From Sideroxydans sp. CL21 (lineage in GTDB: Bacteria; Pseudomonadota; Gammaproteobacteria; Burkholderiales; Gallionellaceae): a stretch of 64,000 nucleotides of DNA. Below, piece after piece: positions 27,755 to 36,363 of the stretch. The stretch's first letter is position 1, and each line of letters begins with the position of its first letter. The position numbers and the translations under genes are program-made. The notes below the pieces were generated by a model that searched no databases, had not been told where the DNA came from, and saw only the letters and a program-made list of their open reading frames with translations. The stretch covers positions 907,501-971,500 of the forward strand of contig NZ_LR699166.1 in the NCBI RefSeq assembly GCF_902459525.1. Direction: 5' to 3'.

Positions 27755-28339
27755 TTATTGATCACGGTTTAATTTGTAATGCAGACATACCACGCCCGAC
27801 GCAAAAATTTTACTTTTTACCAGCGTGAGTGCGGTTCTGTCCTTGATGTTTTTGAATAAGGGAATACCTTGCCCCAGCAAAATCGGATTGATGAACAGCC
27901 AATACTCGTCGATGAGGTTTTCCGCCATCAGCGCGTGGGTGGCGGTGGGACTGCCAAACATCAGGATTTCGCTACCCGCACCTTGCTTCAGCTTGTTGAG
28001 TTCGTCGCTTAAATTACTGCTGATGATTTTTGTATTGACGTGATTTTTTTCTTGCAGCGTTTTCGATAATACGATTTTTCCGGCATTTTTATACCAGCGC
28101 GAATGTTCAATATCGTGTCGAGTGGGATTGGGTTTATCTGCCGCAGTGGGCCAATACGATTCCATCATCTGGTAAGTATTGCGTCCGTACAATGCAGTGT
28201 CGGCCTGCTGAATCCTGTGCTCCACATATTCAAATAGATCGTCACTAAGACTTATCCAGCCGAGACTAGCCATGCCCTCATCGGTCGAGGCTACAAAACC
28301 ATCCAGTGACACATGTACAAACGAAACGATTTTTCTCAT
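27755..28339 (-). CDS. Dihydrofolate-reductase-like (RibD C-terminal) protein
   Basis: 194 aa with the RibD_C/DHFR fold: N-terminal KIVSFVHVSLDGFVAS, the nucleotide-site pattern ADTALYGRNTYQMM, and IDEYWLFINPILLGQGIPLF near the end. These proteins probably use NAD(P)H to reduce an unknown small substrate. It is the third gene after an ArsR regulator and a double AHSA1 protein, a frequent cassette arrangement, with 14 bases separating it from the AHSA1 gene. Confidence 0.88.
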   Translation of the reverse strand: MRKIVSFVHVSLDGFVASTDEGMASLGWISLSDDLFEYVEHRIQQADTALYGRNTYQMMESYWPTAADKPNPTRHDIEHSRWYKNAGKIVLSKTLQEKNHVNTKIISSNLSDELNKLKQGAGSEILMFGSPTATHALMAENLIDEYWLFINPILLGQGIPLFKNIKDRTALTLVKSKIFASGVVCLHYKLNRDQ

Positions 28340-28353
28340 GATTCCCTCCCTGA

Positions 28354-29334
28354 TCAGACTTTTGATAAATAGCCTGCAAGACGTGCCAATGTTTGGTGTC
28401 CGCCTTCAATCGCACCATATTTCTCCACCACCATGTTGCGTGCTTCCGCTGTAGGGAAGACCAGATGTATGGTCACTTTTGTTTGTCCGTCCAACACCTC
28501 AAACGTCCATGTCGCATCAAAATTCGCATTCGGATCGCCCTTATATGTGCCTCCATTGCATAACTCGATGCGTTCAGGTTCAACGATGGCAGTGAACACA
28601 CTGTTGTTCGGATAGTCCGTACCGTCTGGTCCGTGCATGATGTGCTTCCACACTCCACCCACGCGAAGATCCATTTTCTCCAGCGTGTTGGTAAAGCCAT
28701 TCGGTCCCCACCAATGCACGACATGCTCGGGCTTGGTCATCGCCTCCCACACCAGTTCGCGTGGGGCGTCGAAGACGCGACTGATGACGATCTCTCTGTC
28801 CGCTGTGTTCGTTCTTTGTTTTTCCAGATACGCATCGAGTTGCGCGAACGTCCCGCCCCAGCCTTGTTCCATGCTGTTGAGTGCCGCGTTGAAGGTGGCG
28901 CGTTCTTGTTCGGTGGCGTTCCAGGGTGACCAGCGTATGGTGAGTCTGGTCTTGTCTCCCTGTGCCTCGAATGTCGTCGTGGATAGCATTTCCAGCGGCC
29001 AGTCGGCTGACAGGGGATGACGCGTGATGCCGCCTTTTGCGTCCGAGAATGAGCTGATCAGTACCAGTCTTGACGGGGCGGCAATCTCGCGAAACGTCCA
29101 CTTCCCCCACATCTCGTGCCCGTCGGGCATACGCATCGCATAGTGGAAAGTGCCGCCGACCCTCAGGTCGAGCGCGGCGTGGGAGAGGGTGCAACCCTGC
29201 GGTCCGAACCACTGCATCAGTTGCTCGCGTTCCGTCCAGGCCAACCATACTTGCCTGCAGGGGGCATTGAAGTTACGCGAGATGACGAATTCTTCCTGGA
29301 TTGCAGCGGTATTCACGGTTGCGTCCATGTCCAT
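28354..29334 (-). CDS. Tandem AHSA1/SRPBCC-domain protein
   Basis: 326 aa composed of two SRPBCC/AHSA1 (START-like) domains: residues about 10-160 (FVISRNFNAPCRQVWLAWTE) and about 168-326 (IVISRVFDAPRELVWEAMTK). Each has the WFGP/WWGPxGF pattern and a hydrophobic ligand cavity fold. Most homologues carry one domain, so this is a fusion or duplication. The ATG at 29334 has AAGGAGA just upstream; the open frame runs further upstream but only through the ArsR gene in another frame. Ligand unknown. Confidence 0.88.
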   Translation of the reverse strand: MDMDATVNTAAIQEEFVISRNFNAPCRQVWLAWTEREQLMQWFGPQGCTLSHAALDLRVGGTFHYAMRMPDGHEMWGKWTFREIAAPSRLVLISSFSDAKGGITRHPLSADWPLEMLSTTTFEAQGDKTRLTIRWSPWNATEQERATFNAALNSMEQGWGGTFAQLDAYLEKQRTNTADREIVISRVFDAPRELVWEAMTKPEHVVHWWGPNGFTNTLEKMDLRVGGVWKHIMHGPDGTDYPNNSVFTAIVEPERIELCNGGTYKGDPNANFDATWTFEVLDGQTKVTIHLVFPTAEARNMVVEKYGAIEGGHQTLARLAGYLSKV

Positions 29335-29350
29335 TCTCCTTGGGTTAGCG

Positions 29351-29719
29351 TCATGCCTTTTTCTTGTTCTTGCGAACGGTCTTCTTTCCCTGTTCCTGTT
29401 TTTGCAGTTCCTGCAGATAGCTGTCCAGACGGTCGAAGCTCTGTTCCCAGAACTGGCGGTACTGCTCGATGAAGCTGGCTGCTTCCTGTAACGGTGCGGC
29501 TTCCAGCTTGCACGGACGCCATTGCGCCTGGCGGCCCTGGGTGATGAGCCCGGCACGCTGCAATACCTTGAGATGCTTGGTGACGGCGGGTGGACTGATC
29601 GAGAACGGGGCGGCCAGTTCGGCGACGGATGTTTCACCCAGCGCCAGCCGGGCAAGAATCGCACGACGGGTGGGATCGGCGAGCGCCGCAAAGGTGCTGC
29701 TGAGACGGTCGACTGGCAT
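29351..29719 (-). CDS. ArsR-family transcriptional regulator
   Basis: 122 aa winged-helix regulator. The start is typical of the AHSA1-linked ArsR group (FAALADPTRRAILARLALGE); the recognition helix lies in SISPPAVTKHLKVLQRAGL, and the tail is Lys-rich. The metal-binding ELCVCDL box of metal-sensing ArsR members is absent, so it probably senses something else or nothing. First gene of the ArsR-AHSA1-reductase operon, likely autoregulated. Confidence 0.93.
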   Translation of the reverse strand: MPVDRLSSTFAALADPTRRAILARLALGETSVAELAAPFSISPPAVTKHLKVLQRAGLITQGRQAQWRPCKLEAAPLQEAASFIEQYRQFWEQSFDRLDSYLQELQKQEQGKKTVRKNKKKA

Positions 29720-30008
29720 TTTCAGGATACCTGATTATTAATTAACCGATTGGTAAATTACGCTCGCCGATTGATTTCGTCAAGTATTAACAGGACTGGC
29801 AAGAGGGGGAGATTCATCGTGAGGCAATTGAAGCGGTAATACAGGTCGATACCGACGACGCCCTGGTCTTCTTCTTCGCGCAGTTTGAGTCGCAAATCAC
29901 GGCGGTTTGATGCCACTTATTTGTGCTGCCCATTTTTTTACCAAGTATGGAAAGACGGCAGCACAGAGCAATTGCTGGGCGACGGATAAACGTTGAACTG
30001 TTCTGTTT

Positions 30009-30024
30009 TGTGACAGTTGTCACA
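30009..30024. promoter_or_regulatory. CRP/FNR-type operator
   Basis: TGTGA-CAGTTG-TCACA, a perfect dyad identical to the CRP consensus half-sites, centred at 30016.5 and 178 bases before the dehydrogenase start. It could serve a class II promoter with the weak -10 GTAAAA at 30046, or act as an upstream activator site for the sigma-54-like element. Confidence 0.65.
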
Positions 30025-30110
30025 GTTTGGAGCGATGTGCAATACGTAAAAAGTTAATGAATTGTAATTTAAATTTTTAATAATCAGTGAATTAACATGC
30101 CAATTTGCAT

Positions 30111-30126
30111 TGGCACGTTACTTGAG
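30111..30126 (+). promoter_or_regulatory. Candidate sigma-54 promoter
   Basis: TGGCAC-GTTAC-TTGAG matches the sigma-54 consensus TGGCAC-N5-TTGC except that the -12 GC reads GA, an important position. Start of transcription would be near 30138. The palindrome at 30009-30024 lies 87-102 bases upstream, a usual enhancer distance. Many related aldehyde dehydrogenases are sigma-54 controlled (AcoR or EraR type), which fits but is not proof. Confidence 0.4.
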
Positions 30127-30201
30127 ACATAGATATCGCAGCAACACATCGGAAACGATCCTGCAATCGCCAATAGATATATTGAACTGAGGAGAAAAAA
30201 C

Positions 30202-31722
30202 ATGATTTACGCAGCCCCCGGTAGCGCCGGTGCCAAAATTTCTTTCAAGAAGCAATACGACAACTTTATCGGCGGCAAGTGGGTTGCCCCGGTCAAAGGT
30301 CAATATTTTGACGTCATCACCCCGATCACAGGCAAGCCCTACACCAAGGCTGCGCGTTCCGGTGCCGAGGATATTGAACTGGCGCTCGACGCAGCGCATG
30401 CCGCAGCCGACAAGTGGGGAAAGACCTCAATTACGGACCGCTCCAATGTGCTGTTGAAGATTGCCGATCGCATTGAAGCCAACCTGGAACTGTTGGCTTA
30501 CGCTGAAACAGTAGACAACGGTAAAGCCATCCGCGAGACGCTGAATGCCGATATTCCTTTGACCATCGATCATTTCCGTTATTTTGCCGGCTGTTTGCGT
30601 GCCCAGGAAGGCAGCTTGTCTGAGATCAACGAGACAACTATCGCCTATCACTTCCATGAACCGCTGGGCGTGGTCGGCCAGATCATTCCTTGGAATTTCC
30701 CCATCCTGATGGCAGCTTGGAAACTGGCGCCAGCCATCGGTGCCGGTAACTGCGTGGTGCTGAAACCGGCCGAGTCCACCCCGATCAGCATCCTGATCCT
30801 GGCTGACCTGATTGCCGACCTGCTGCCGCCCGGTGTGCTGAACATCGTCAACGGTTTGGGACGCGAAGCAGGTATGCCGCTTGCCACCAGCAAGCGCATC
30901 GCCAAAATCGCCTTTACCGGTTCCACCACAACTGGGCGCGTCATCGCCCAAGCCGCAGCGAACAACCTGATTCCTGCAACACTGGAATTGGGCGGCAAGT
31001 CGCCCAACATTTTCTTTGCCGATGTCATGGACAAGGATGACGGCTTCCTGGACAAAGCGATCGAAGGTCTCGTGCTGTTTGCCTTCAACCAAGGCGAAGT
31101 GTGCACCTGCCCATCGCGTGCGCTGATCCATGAATCCATATACGACAAGTTCATGGAGCGTGTACTCAAGCGCGTTGCCGCCATCAAGCAGGGCAATCCG
31201 CTCGACACCGATACCATGATGGGCGCCCAAGCATCGAAAGAACAGCTGACCAAGATTTTGTCCTACCTTGATGTCGGCAAACAGGAAGGTGCCAAAGTGC
31301 TGGCGGGCGGCGGACAGGCTCACCTGGGTGGCGATCTGGAAGGCGGATACTACGTGCAGCCGACGTTATTCAAAGGTCACAACAAGATGCGCGTCTTCCA
31401 GGAAGAAATCTTCGGACCGGTACTGGCCGTCACTACCTTCAAGGATGAAGCAGAAGCACTCGCTATCGCCAACGACACCTTGTACGGTCTCGGTGCAGGT
31501 GTGTGGAGCCGCAACGGCAACGTCGCTTACCGCATGGGCCGTGCCATCAAGGCCGGTCGTGTGTGGACCAACTGCTACCATGACTACGCAGCCGGTGCAG
31601 CATTCGGCGGCTACAAGGAATCCGGTATCGGACGCGAAACGCACAAGATGATGCTCGACCACTACCAGCAAACCAAGAACCTGCTGGTCAGCTACAGCGA
31701 GCAGAAGCTGGGCTTCTTCTAA
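30202..31722 (+). CDS. NAD-dependent aldehyde dehydrogenase (AcoD/ExaC-like)
   Basis: 506 aa enzyme oxidising an aldehyde, probably acetaldehyde, to the acid. PWNFP and GSTTTGR form the NAD site, LELGGKSPN carries the general-base Glu, and [12 protein letters not shown] the catalytic Cys. GAGGAGA precedes the ATG. Its DUF779 partner gene follows after a terminator-like hairpin, the classic AcoD/ExaC arrangement in ethanol and acetoin catabolism. Confidence 0.95.
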   Translation: MIYAAPGSAGAKISFKKQYDNFIGGKWVAPVKGQYFDVITPITGKPYTKAARSGAEDIELALDAAHAAADKWGKTSITDRSNVLLKIADRIEANLELLAYAETVDNGKAIRETLNADIPLTIDHFRYFAGCLRAQEGSLSEINETTIAYHFHEPLGVVGQIIPWNFPILMAAWKLAPAIGAGNCVVLKPAESTPISILILADLIADLLPPGVLNIVNGLGREAGMPLATSKRIAKIAFTGSTTTGRVIAQAAANNLIPATLELGGKSPNIFFADVMDKDDGFLDKAIEGLVLFAFNQGEVCTCPSRALIHESIYDKFMERVLKRVAAIKQGNPLDTDTMMGAQASKEQLTKILSYLDVGKQEGAKVLAGGGQAHLGGDLEGGYYVQPTLFKGHNKMRVFQEEIFGPVLAVTTFKDEAEALAIANDTLYGLGAGVWSRNGNVAYRMGRAIKAGRVWTNCYHDYAAGAAFGGYKESGIGRETHKMMLDHYQQTKNLLVSYSEQKLGFF

Positions 31723-31759
31723 GCAATACGCTTGACTTTGGTTGCGGGCAACTTTATAT

Positions 31760-31785
31760 GGGGCGGGAAACCGCCCCGTTTTTTT
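31760..31785 (+). terminator. Terminator-like hairpin between the dehydrogenase and DUF779 genes
   Basis: GGGGCGG-GAAA-CCGCCCC, then G and seven T. A strong intrinsic terminator whose T-run abuts the ribosome site (TTGGAGA) of the DUF779 gene, so that gene is probably expressed at a lower level by read-through. Confidence 0.88.
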
Positions 31786-31798
31786 GGAGATCAAAATC

Positions 31799-32161
31799 AT
31801 GGTTGAAAAAGTGATTGCTACAGAAGCCGCACTGGAGCTCATCGATTTTTTGAAACGTAAACATGGCGAATTGATGTTTCATCAGTCAGGTGGCTGTTGC
31901 GACAACAGTGCCGCCAATTGCTATTTGCCGGGTGAGCTCACCATTGGTGCCGGAGACGAATTTCTGGGCGAGATCGGCGGCTGCCCTTTTTACATCAGCA
32001 AATCGCAATATGAGTACTGGAAGCACACCCAACTGATCATCGACGTGATCGAGGGGCGCGGCGGCACGTTTTCGCTGGAGGGGCCGGAGGGCAAGGCTTT
32101 TCACACGCGTTCGCGCGTGTTTACCGATGCCGAGTGGGCGGAGTTAATCTCTTCGGGTTGA
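31799..32161 (+). CDS. DUF779 protein, aldehyde-dehydrogenase partner
   Basis: 120 aa, start ATG 31799 with TTGGAGA upstream. The family pattern is complete: LMFHQSGGCCDNSAANCY with paired Cys, EIGGCPFYISKSQYEYWKHTQLIIDV, and FSLEGPEGKAFHTRSRVF. It is found almost only beside AcoD/ExaC-type dehydrogenases; its biochemical job is not established. The conserved Cys suggest a metal site. Confidence 0.92.
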   Translation: MVEKVIATEAALELIDFLKRKHGELMFHQSGGCCDNSAANCYLPGELTIGAGDEFLGEIGGCPFYISKSQYEYWKHTQLIIDVIEGRGGTFSLEGPEGKAFHTRSRVFTDAEWAELISSG

Positions 32162-32385
32162 ATTCCCCGCCGCTTGCGGCGTAAGCTCTGCTGATGAGCG
32201 AATATATCCATAATAGTCACAAGGTAACGGTGCTGATGTACCACTTGGTATTTCCGGCGAAGTGTCGACGAGCCGTGTTCGACGGCAGGATTGATGAGGT
32301 TTTGAAAGAGGTATGTTTGGAAATTGAGGAGCGCTATCAAATGAAGTTTTTGGAGATAGGGACGGACAAGGATCATGTTCATCGG
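32161..32385 (+). mobile_element. Truncated IS200/IS605-family element (dead tnpA)
   Basis: The left end has the hairpin CGCCGC-TT-GCGGCG (32168-32181), as in IS200/IS605 subterminal ends. From ATG 32194 the frame reads as a TnpA_IS200 N-terminus (KVTVLMYHLVFPAKCRRAVF ... EIGTDKDHVH) and reaches the HUH metal motif (HVH), then turns into unrelated sequence and stops at 32433. The segment with the catalytic tyrosine is missing, so the element is inactive unless rescued in trans. Confidence 0.85.
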
Positions 32386-32544
32386 CAGAGTGAAAGACTG
32401 TCGTTTTTCCAAACTGTATTAACCCGAACATGATTTGACACAATCTCTCAGATTGCTGCAATCGCATTTCAGTGCCTCACGCACATGCGAATAGAAGTTG
32501 AATTACCTGAAAGCAGACAGTGGCGACCGGCAGAAATTAACCGG

Positions 32545-32759
32545 TTGTGTTGAAAAACTCTTTTTTCGCATCCCTCGAAAATTTTGCGAATTGCAGCAGC
32601 ATCTGTAAATCGCACTTGCTTGTCCATAGTGACGCAGCTTATTGGCTCATGGTTGAGTTTAAGTGTGGCTAGGGTACCCACCCGCGTCGAAAATATCTGA
32701 AGCGCCGTATGAGGCTAGAATTTTTTCAAGGTACCCCGGAAAAGAGTTTTTCAACACAA
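32545..32759. mobile_element. MITE-like element with 20-bp perfect terminal inverted repeats
   Basis: The arms at 32545-32564 and 32740-32759 are exact reverse complements (core TTGTGTTGAAAAACTC) flanking 175 bases without a full gene. The sequence TAACCGG occurs just left of the element (32538-32544) and again seven bases beyond its right arm (32767-32773), possibly a target duplication with an asymmetric end. End sequences of this type occur in several DDE insertion sequences; I cannot name the family. Probably an internally deleted IS. Confidence 0.7.
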
Positions 32760-32800
32760 TCGACCCTAACCGGTCATATAGCCTTCCCGATTGCGGGCGC

Positions 32801-35728
32801 TCAACTATATTTGAGCAACGCCTCGAACAGCTCAATCGGTACCGGCTTACCAAACAGGTAACCCTGGTGGTAAGCGCAACCGCCACCCAAAAGAAATTGA
32901 CGTTGTTGTTCAGTCTCAACCCCTTCAGCAATGATGTCCAGATTCAGGTTTTGTGCCATCGCTATGATGGTGTGCACAATCGCCCTGTCGTTGTTGTCGG
33001 TGGCGATATCGCGCACGAACGACTGGTCTATCTTGAGCTGGTCGAGCGGCAGCCTTTTGAGGTATTGGAGGGAAGAATAGCCAGTACCGAAATCGTCCAA
33101 TGAAAGCCGGACGCCAATTTCCTTCAGGGCGTTCATGGTGGCAATGGTGTCCTCAATGTTCTCAAGTAACATGCTTTCGGTGAGTTCCAGCTTGAGCAGG
33201 TTTGGATTGATGGCATGTCGCTGCACGACATCTCTCACTTCGGCCACAAATGCGATTTGGTGGAACTGTTTCGCACTGACGTTCACGGAGAGAATTAACT
33301 TGCTTGTGAGCACAGCTTGTTGCCATGACTTGAGCTGGGTGCACGCCGCCTCCAGTACCCATCGTCCTATGGGCTGGATCAGCCCCGTTTCCTCTGCTAG
33401 TGGAATGAATTGTGCCGGAGGCACGAGACCCCGTTCCGTGTGGCGCCACCGGATCAATGCCTCTGCTCCTATTGGATTAAGCGAGCCGTCCACCTGAATC
33501 TGGTAATACAGCTGGAATTGCCCGTTCTCGAGCGCCTCGCGTAATTCGCCTTCGAGGACAGCTCGGGCATTGATGGTGTCCTGCATCTCTTGGTCAAAAA
33601 AACGCATGGTGTCGCGCCCGGCCTTCTTTGCCTGGTACATGGCAATGTCGGCTTGCTTCATCAAGTCCTCTATTGATTCCTGATGTCCGGCAAACAAGGA
33701 GATGCCAATGCTGCATGTGCTGCGGGTTTCATGCGCGGCAAGCTGGTAGGGTTCCCTTAGACTGCGGAGTATCTTCAGTCCTATGGACTCTGTCTGGGCT
33801 GCCGCATCGAGGGCATGTTCGCTCAAGTCTTCCAGCATCACCACGAACTCGTCGCCGCCCAGCCGGGCCACGGTATCGCCTTCGCGCACACAGAAAATCA
33901 GGCGCTGTGCGACCTGCTGCAGCAACAAGTCTCCTACGGCATGGCTCAAGGTGTCGTTCAGGAGCTTGAAATTGTCCAAGTCGATGAACAAGAGCGCGCC
34001 TTGCCGCCCGGAGCGTCCAGAGGAAACCAGCGCCTGCTGAAGCCTGTCTGCCAACAGTCGCCGGTTGGGCAACTCTGTAAGCGGGTCATAGTAGGCAAGA
34101 TGCTCGATTTCCTCCTCGGACTTCTTGCTCAGCGTGATATCGGCAAGTGCAGCAACGTAATTCGTCACAGCGCCATCGGAATCCTTAACTGCAGTGATGG
34201 TCAGATGTTCTGGGTATATTTCACCGCTCTTGCGTCGATTCCAGATTTCTCCTTCCCAAAAGCCAGCGTTGTTGATGCTCTCCCACATGGCTTTATAGAA
34301 TTCTGCATCATGGCGACCGGAATTGAGCAGGCGCGGGTTCTTGCCGATGACTTCGTCGGCGGTGTAGCCCGTGATACCGGTGAAGGCGCGGTTCACCCTA
34401 AGTATCCTCCTGCTGGCATCCGTGATCATCATCCCTTCCTGACTCTCAAAAGCAGTGGCGGCGATTCGAAGTTCATCTTCAGCCTTCTTGCGCTCGGTGA
34501 TGTCACGCGAAGAATTGAACAATACCGGTCTGCCATCCAGCTCAAGCGAAAGACCGCTGACCTCGACATCGAATACAACACCGTCCTTGCGCCGGTGACG
34601 AGTCTCGAACTGGGAACGTTTTTGCTGCAAAATTTGTTTCTTGATTTCCCCGGCAAGTTCGGCTTTGGTCAGTTTGGCATCCCATTGGGTGACGTTCATG
34701 CCAATCATCTCGTCGCGCTCGTAGCCCAGCATGTGACAGAATGAATCGCTGACCTCGATGATGTTGCCCTCTGTGTCGAGAATATGGATGCCATCGCTGG
34801 CGCCCCGTAAGAATGTAATGTTCTTCTCGCTTTCCCTCTTAAAAGCCTCCTCGACCTTCTTGCGCTCAGTAATATCGGAATGCGTACCGATCATCCGTAA
34901 TGGATTGCCATTGGCATCACGACTAACTAACTTACCCTTGGACAGAATCCATTTCCAAGAGTCATCCTTGCAACGCATGCGGAACTCGACAGCATAGAAA
35001 GGTTTGCTGCCTGAGAAATATTTCTGGACAGTAGATAACACGCGAGCCTTATCGTCGGGATGCAAATGTTCCATCCATGCGGCTCCTGTGTTCGGAAATT
35101 CATGTTCGGCGTAACCAATAATTCCCTTCCAGCGTACAGATAACAACGCCTCATCGGTTTGCGGATTCCAATCCCATACGCCGTCGCCCGCGCCTTCAAG
35201 GGCAAATTTCAAGCGCTCCTCACTTATGCGCAGTAACTCTTGGCTTTCCCTGAGCGTAGCAGTGCGTTCAACAACTTGGCTTTCGAGTTCGGCTCTGCTC
35301 TTGTCGAGTTGGCTGAGGTACTCTCGCTTTTCGAGAGTTGTCGCGATCACATTGGCGATGTTCTGAACAAAAGCCTGGTAAGGCGAGAAAGCCTCTTTGT
35401 CGCCGATTGACAGTATCAATTTTCCGAATAGATGGTGAGGGGAGCACAGCGGAATGATAATGCGGCAATCAGTGTCAACAGCGTGATCGAGGCTGGAACC
35501 TGAAGCGCGCCATGCCGCCTCATCTTCGGCGCAGACCTTGTCGAATTCTTTGGATGGAGGATATAAAAATCCATCCACGCAGAGGAACATGTCGACTACT
35601 CCAGGGATTTCACTCAGGGCGCGGCGTAAAAAAGCGGCGATGCCCGCGCTATCAGGCAGAACCTCCAAAGCCTCCTGAATCAGAAAAAGCTTGCCGAGAA
35701 TGTCGGCTCTGATCGTCATCCGATCCAT
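32801..35728 (-). CDS. GAF/PAS/GGDEF/EAL c-di-GMP signalling protein
   Basis: 975 aa cytoplasmic protein without membrane helices. Order: N-terminal GAF-like region (about 1-140), short coiled coil (to 170), three PAS domains with ITERKK-type ends (about 170-295, 300-415, 420-540), GGDEF (about 545-705) with intact GGDEF and an RxxD inhibition site (REGD), and EAL (about 720-970) with EALIRW and DDFGTGYSSL. Both output domains look catalytically competent. The start lies five bases after the MEDS gene, so sensor and enzyme are co-transcribed. Confidence 0.92.
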   Translation of the reverse strand: MDRMTIRADILGKLFLIQEALEVLPDSAGIAAFLRRALSEIPGVVDMFLCVDGFLYPPSKEFDKVCAEDEAAWRASGSSLDHAVDTDCRIIIPLCSPHHLFGKLILSIGDKEAFSPYQAFVQNIANVIATTLEKREYLSQLDKSRAELESQVVERTATLRESQELLRISEERLKFALEGAGDGVWDWNPQTDEALLSVRWKGIIGYAEHEFPNTGAAWMEHLHPDDKARVLSTVQKYFSGSKPFYAVEFRMRCKDDSWKWILSKGKLVSRDANGNPLRMIGTHSDITERKKVEEAFKRESEKNITFLRGASDGIHILDTEGNIIEVSDSFCHMLGYERDEMIGMNVTQWDAKLTKAELAGEIKKQILQQKRSQFETRHRRKDGVVFDVEVSGLSLELDGRPVLFNSSRDITERKKAEDELRIAATAFESQEGMMITDASRRILRVNRAFTGITGYTADEVIGKNPRLLNSGRHDAEFYKAMWESINNAGFWEGEIWNRRKSGEIYPEHLTITAVKDSDGAVTNYVAALADITLSKKSEEEIEHLAYYDPLTELPNRRLLADRLQQALVSSGRSGRQGALLFIDLDNFKLLNDTLSHAVGDLLLQQVAQRLIFCVREGDTVARLGGDEFVVMLEDLSEHALDAAAQTESIGLKILRSLREPYQLAAHETRSTCSIGISLFAGHQESIEDLMKQADIAMYQAKKAGRDTMRFFDQEMQDTINARAVLEGELREALENGQFQLYYQIQVDGSLNPIGAEALIRWRHTERGLVPPAQFIPLAEETGLIQPIGRWVLEAACTQLKSWQQAVLTSKLILSVNVSAKQFHQIAFVAEVRDVVQRHAINPNLLKLELTESMLLENIEDTIATMNALKEIGVRLSLDDFGTGYSSLQYLKRLPLDQLKIDQSFVRDIATDNNDRAIVHTIIAMAQNLNLDIIAEGVETEQQRQFLLGGGCAYHQGYLFGKPVPIELFEALLKYS

Positions 35729-35733
35729 GATGT

Positions 35734-36363
35734 TCAGCAGCAGGGCTGATGGTGAGCGAAGAACCTTTCAGGCTCAATGTAATAAGGATTACGTACCACT
35801 TGCCCGCGAATTATCATCATCGGGTGAACATTAAGTACGTCGAAAATCATGGCTCCATCAAAACGGCGAGCATCATATTGACAGATGGCGGTCACCGGAT
35901 ATTCTTGCAATACTGTATTGACCTCCGCTTCGTATTCCATTAACCGCTCGGAACCTGGCATCCCCCGCAGTGCCCATGACATCTCGCCACTTACGCGCGC
36001 ACCCGAAAAACCCTCGTCGCAGCTTCTCTTGTACGCCAAACGTAGCGTTTGTAGCATATCCTCCGGAACAAACATACCATTTGGGCAATATACTTCCTGC
36101 GCTGAAATTATTGAGAAGTCGCGCTCATCCATTTCCGGTGGCAAATGCACACCGAGATCGCGAAATTGTGCGCGCATTTCATTGGGAGATAACACGTCGA
36201 CGAAATAGCCGACTTTCTCATGGCCATTCAGGCCGCTTTCAAGAAACCTTGCGATTAACTCTTTCCGTTCTTTGTCATCATTGTAGATGTAACACATGTG
36301 AGTCCCGGCTGGGAATTGTTCTGCGGTAAAGCCCATCGATACTTTGCGTTCGGTATTATTCAT
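35734..36363 (-). CDS. MEDS-domain sensory protein
   Basis: 209 aa consisting mainly of a MEDS (methanogen/methylotroph DcmR-type sensory) domain: GTHMCYIYNDDKERKELIARFLESGL near the N-terminus and GEMSWALRGMPGSERLMEYEAEVN in the middle. AAGGAGC precedes the ATG. The domain is thought to sense small ligands and often sits next to signalling enzymes; here it leads directly into a GGDEF/EAL gene. Ligand unknown. Confidence 0.85.
   Translation of the reverse strand: MNNTERKVSMGFTAEQFPAGTHMCYIYNDDKERKELIARFLESGLNGHEKVGYFVDVLSPNEMRAQFRDLGVHLPPEMDERDFSIISAQEVYCPNGMFVPEDMLQTLRLAYKRSCDEGFSGARVSGEMSWALRGMPGSERLMEYEAEVNTVLQEYPVTAICQYDARRFDGAMIFDVLNVHPMMIIRGQVVRNPYYIEPERFFAHHQPCC

Larger units (their letters stand above)
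29720..30201. other. Regulatory region upstream of the aldehyde dehydrogenase
   Basis: 482 bases between the divergent arsR-like and aldehyde dehydrogenase genes. It contains a perfect CRP-type palindrome at 30009-30024, an AT-rich stretch, and a possible sigma-54 element at 30111-30126 overlapping the dyad TGCCAAT-TTGC-ATTGGCA (30098-30115). Bases 29820-29910 stay open in several frames but show no gene I recognise. Confidence 0.6.

Noticed and set aside
29335-29691. Upstream extension of the AHSA1 reading frame
   Set aside because: It lies in another phase of the ArsR gene, is Arg/Pro/Ser-rich, and a good ribosome site marks ATG 29334 as the start.
29814-30023. 69-codon minus-strand frame before the aldehyde dehydrogenase
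   Set aside because: No ribosome site, overlaps the CRP-type palindrome, composition unlike neighbouring genes.
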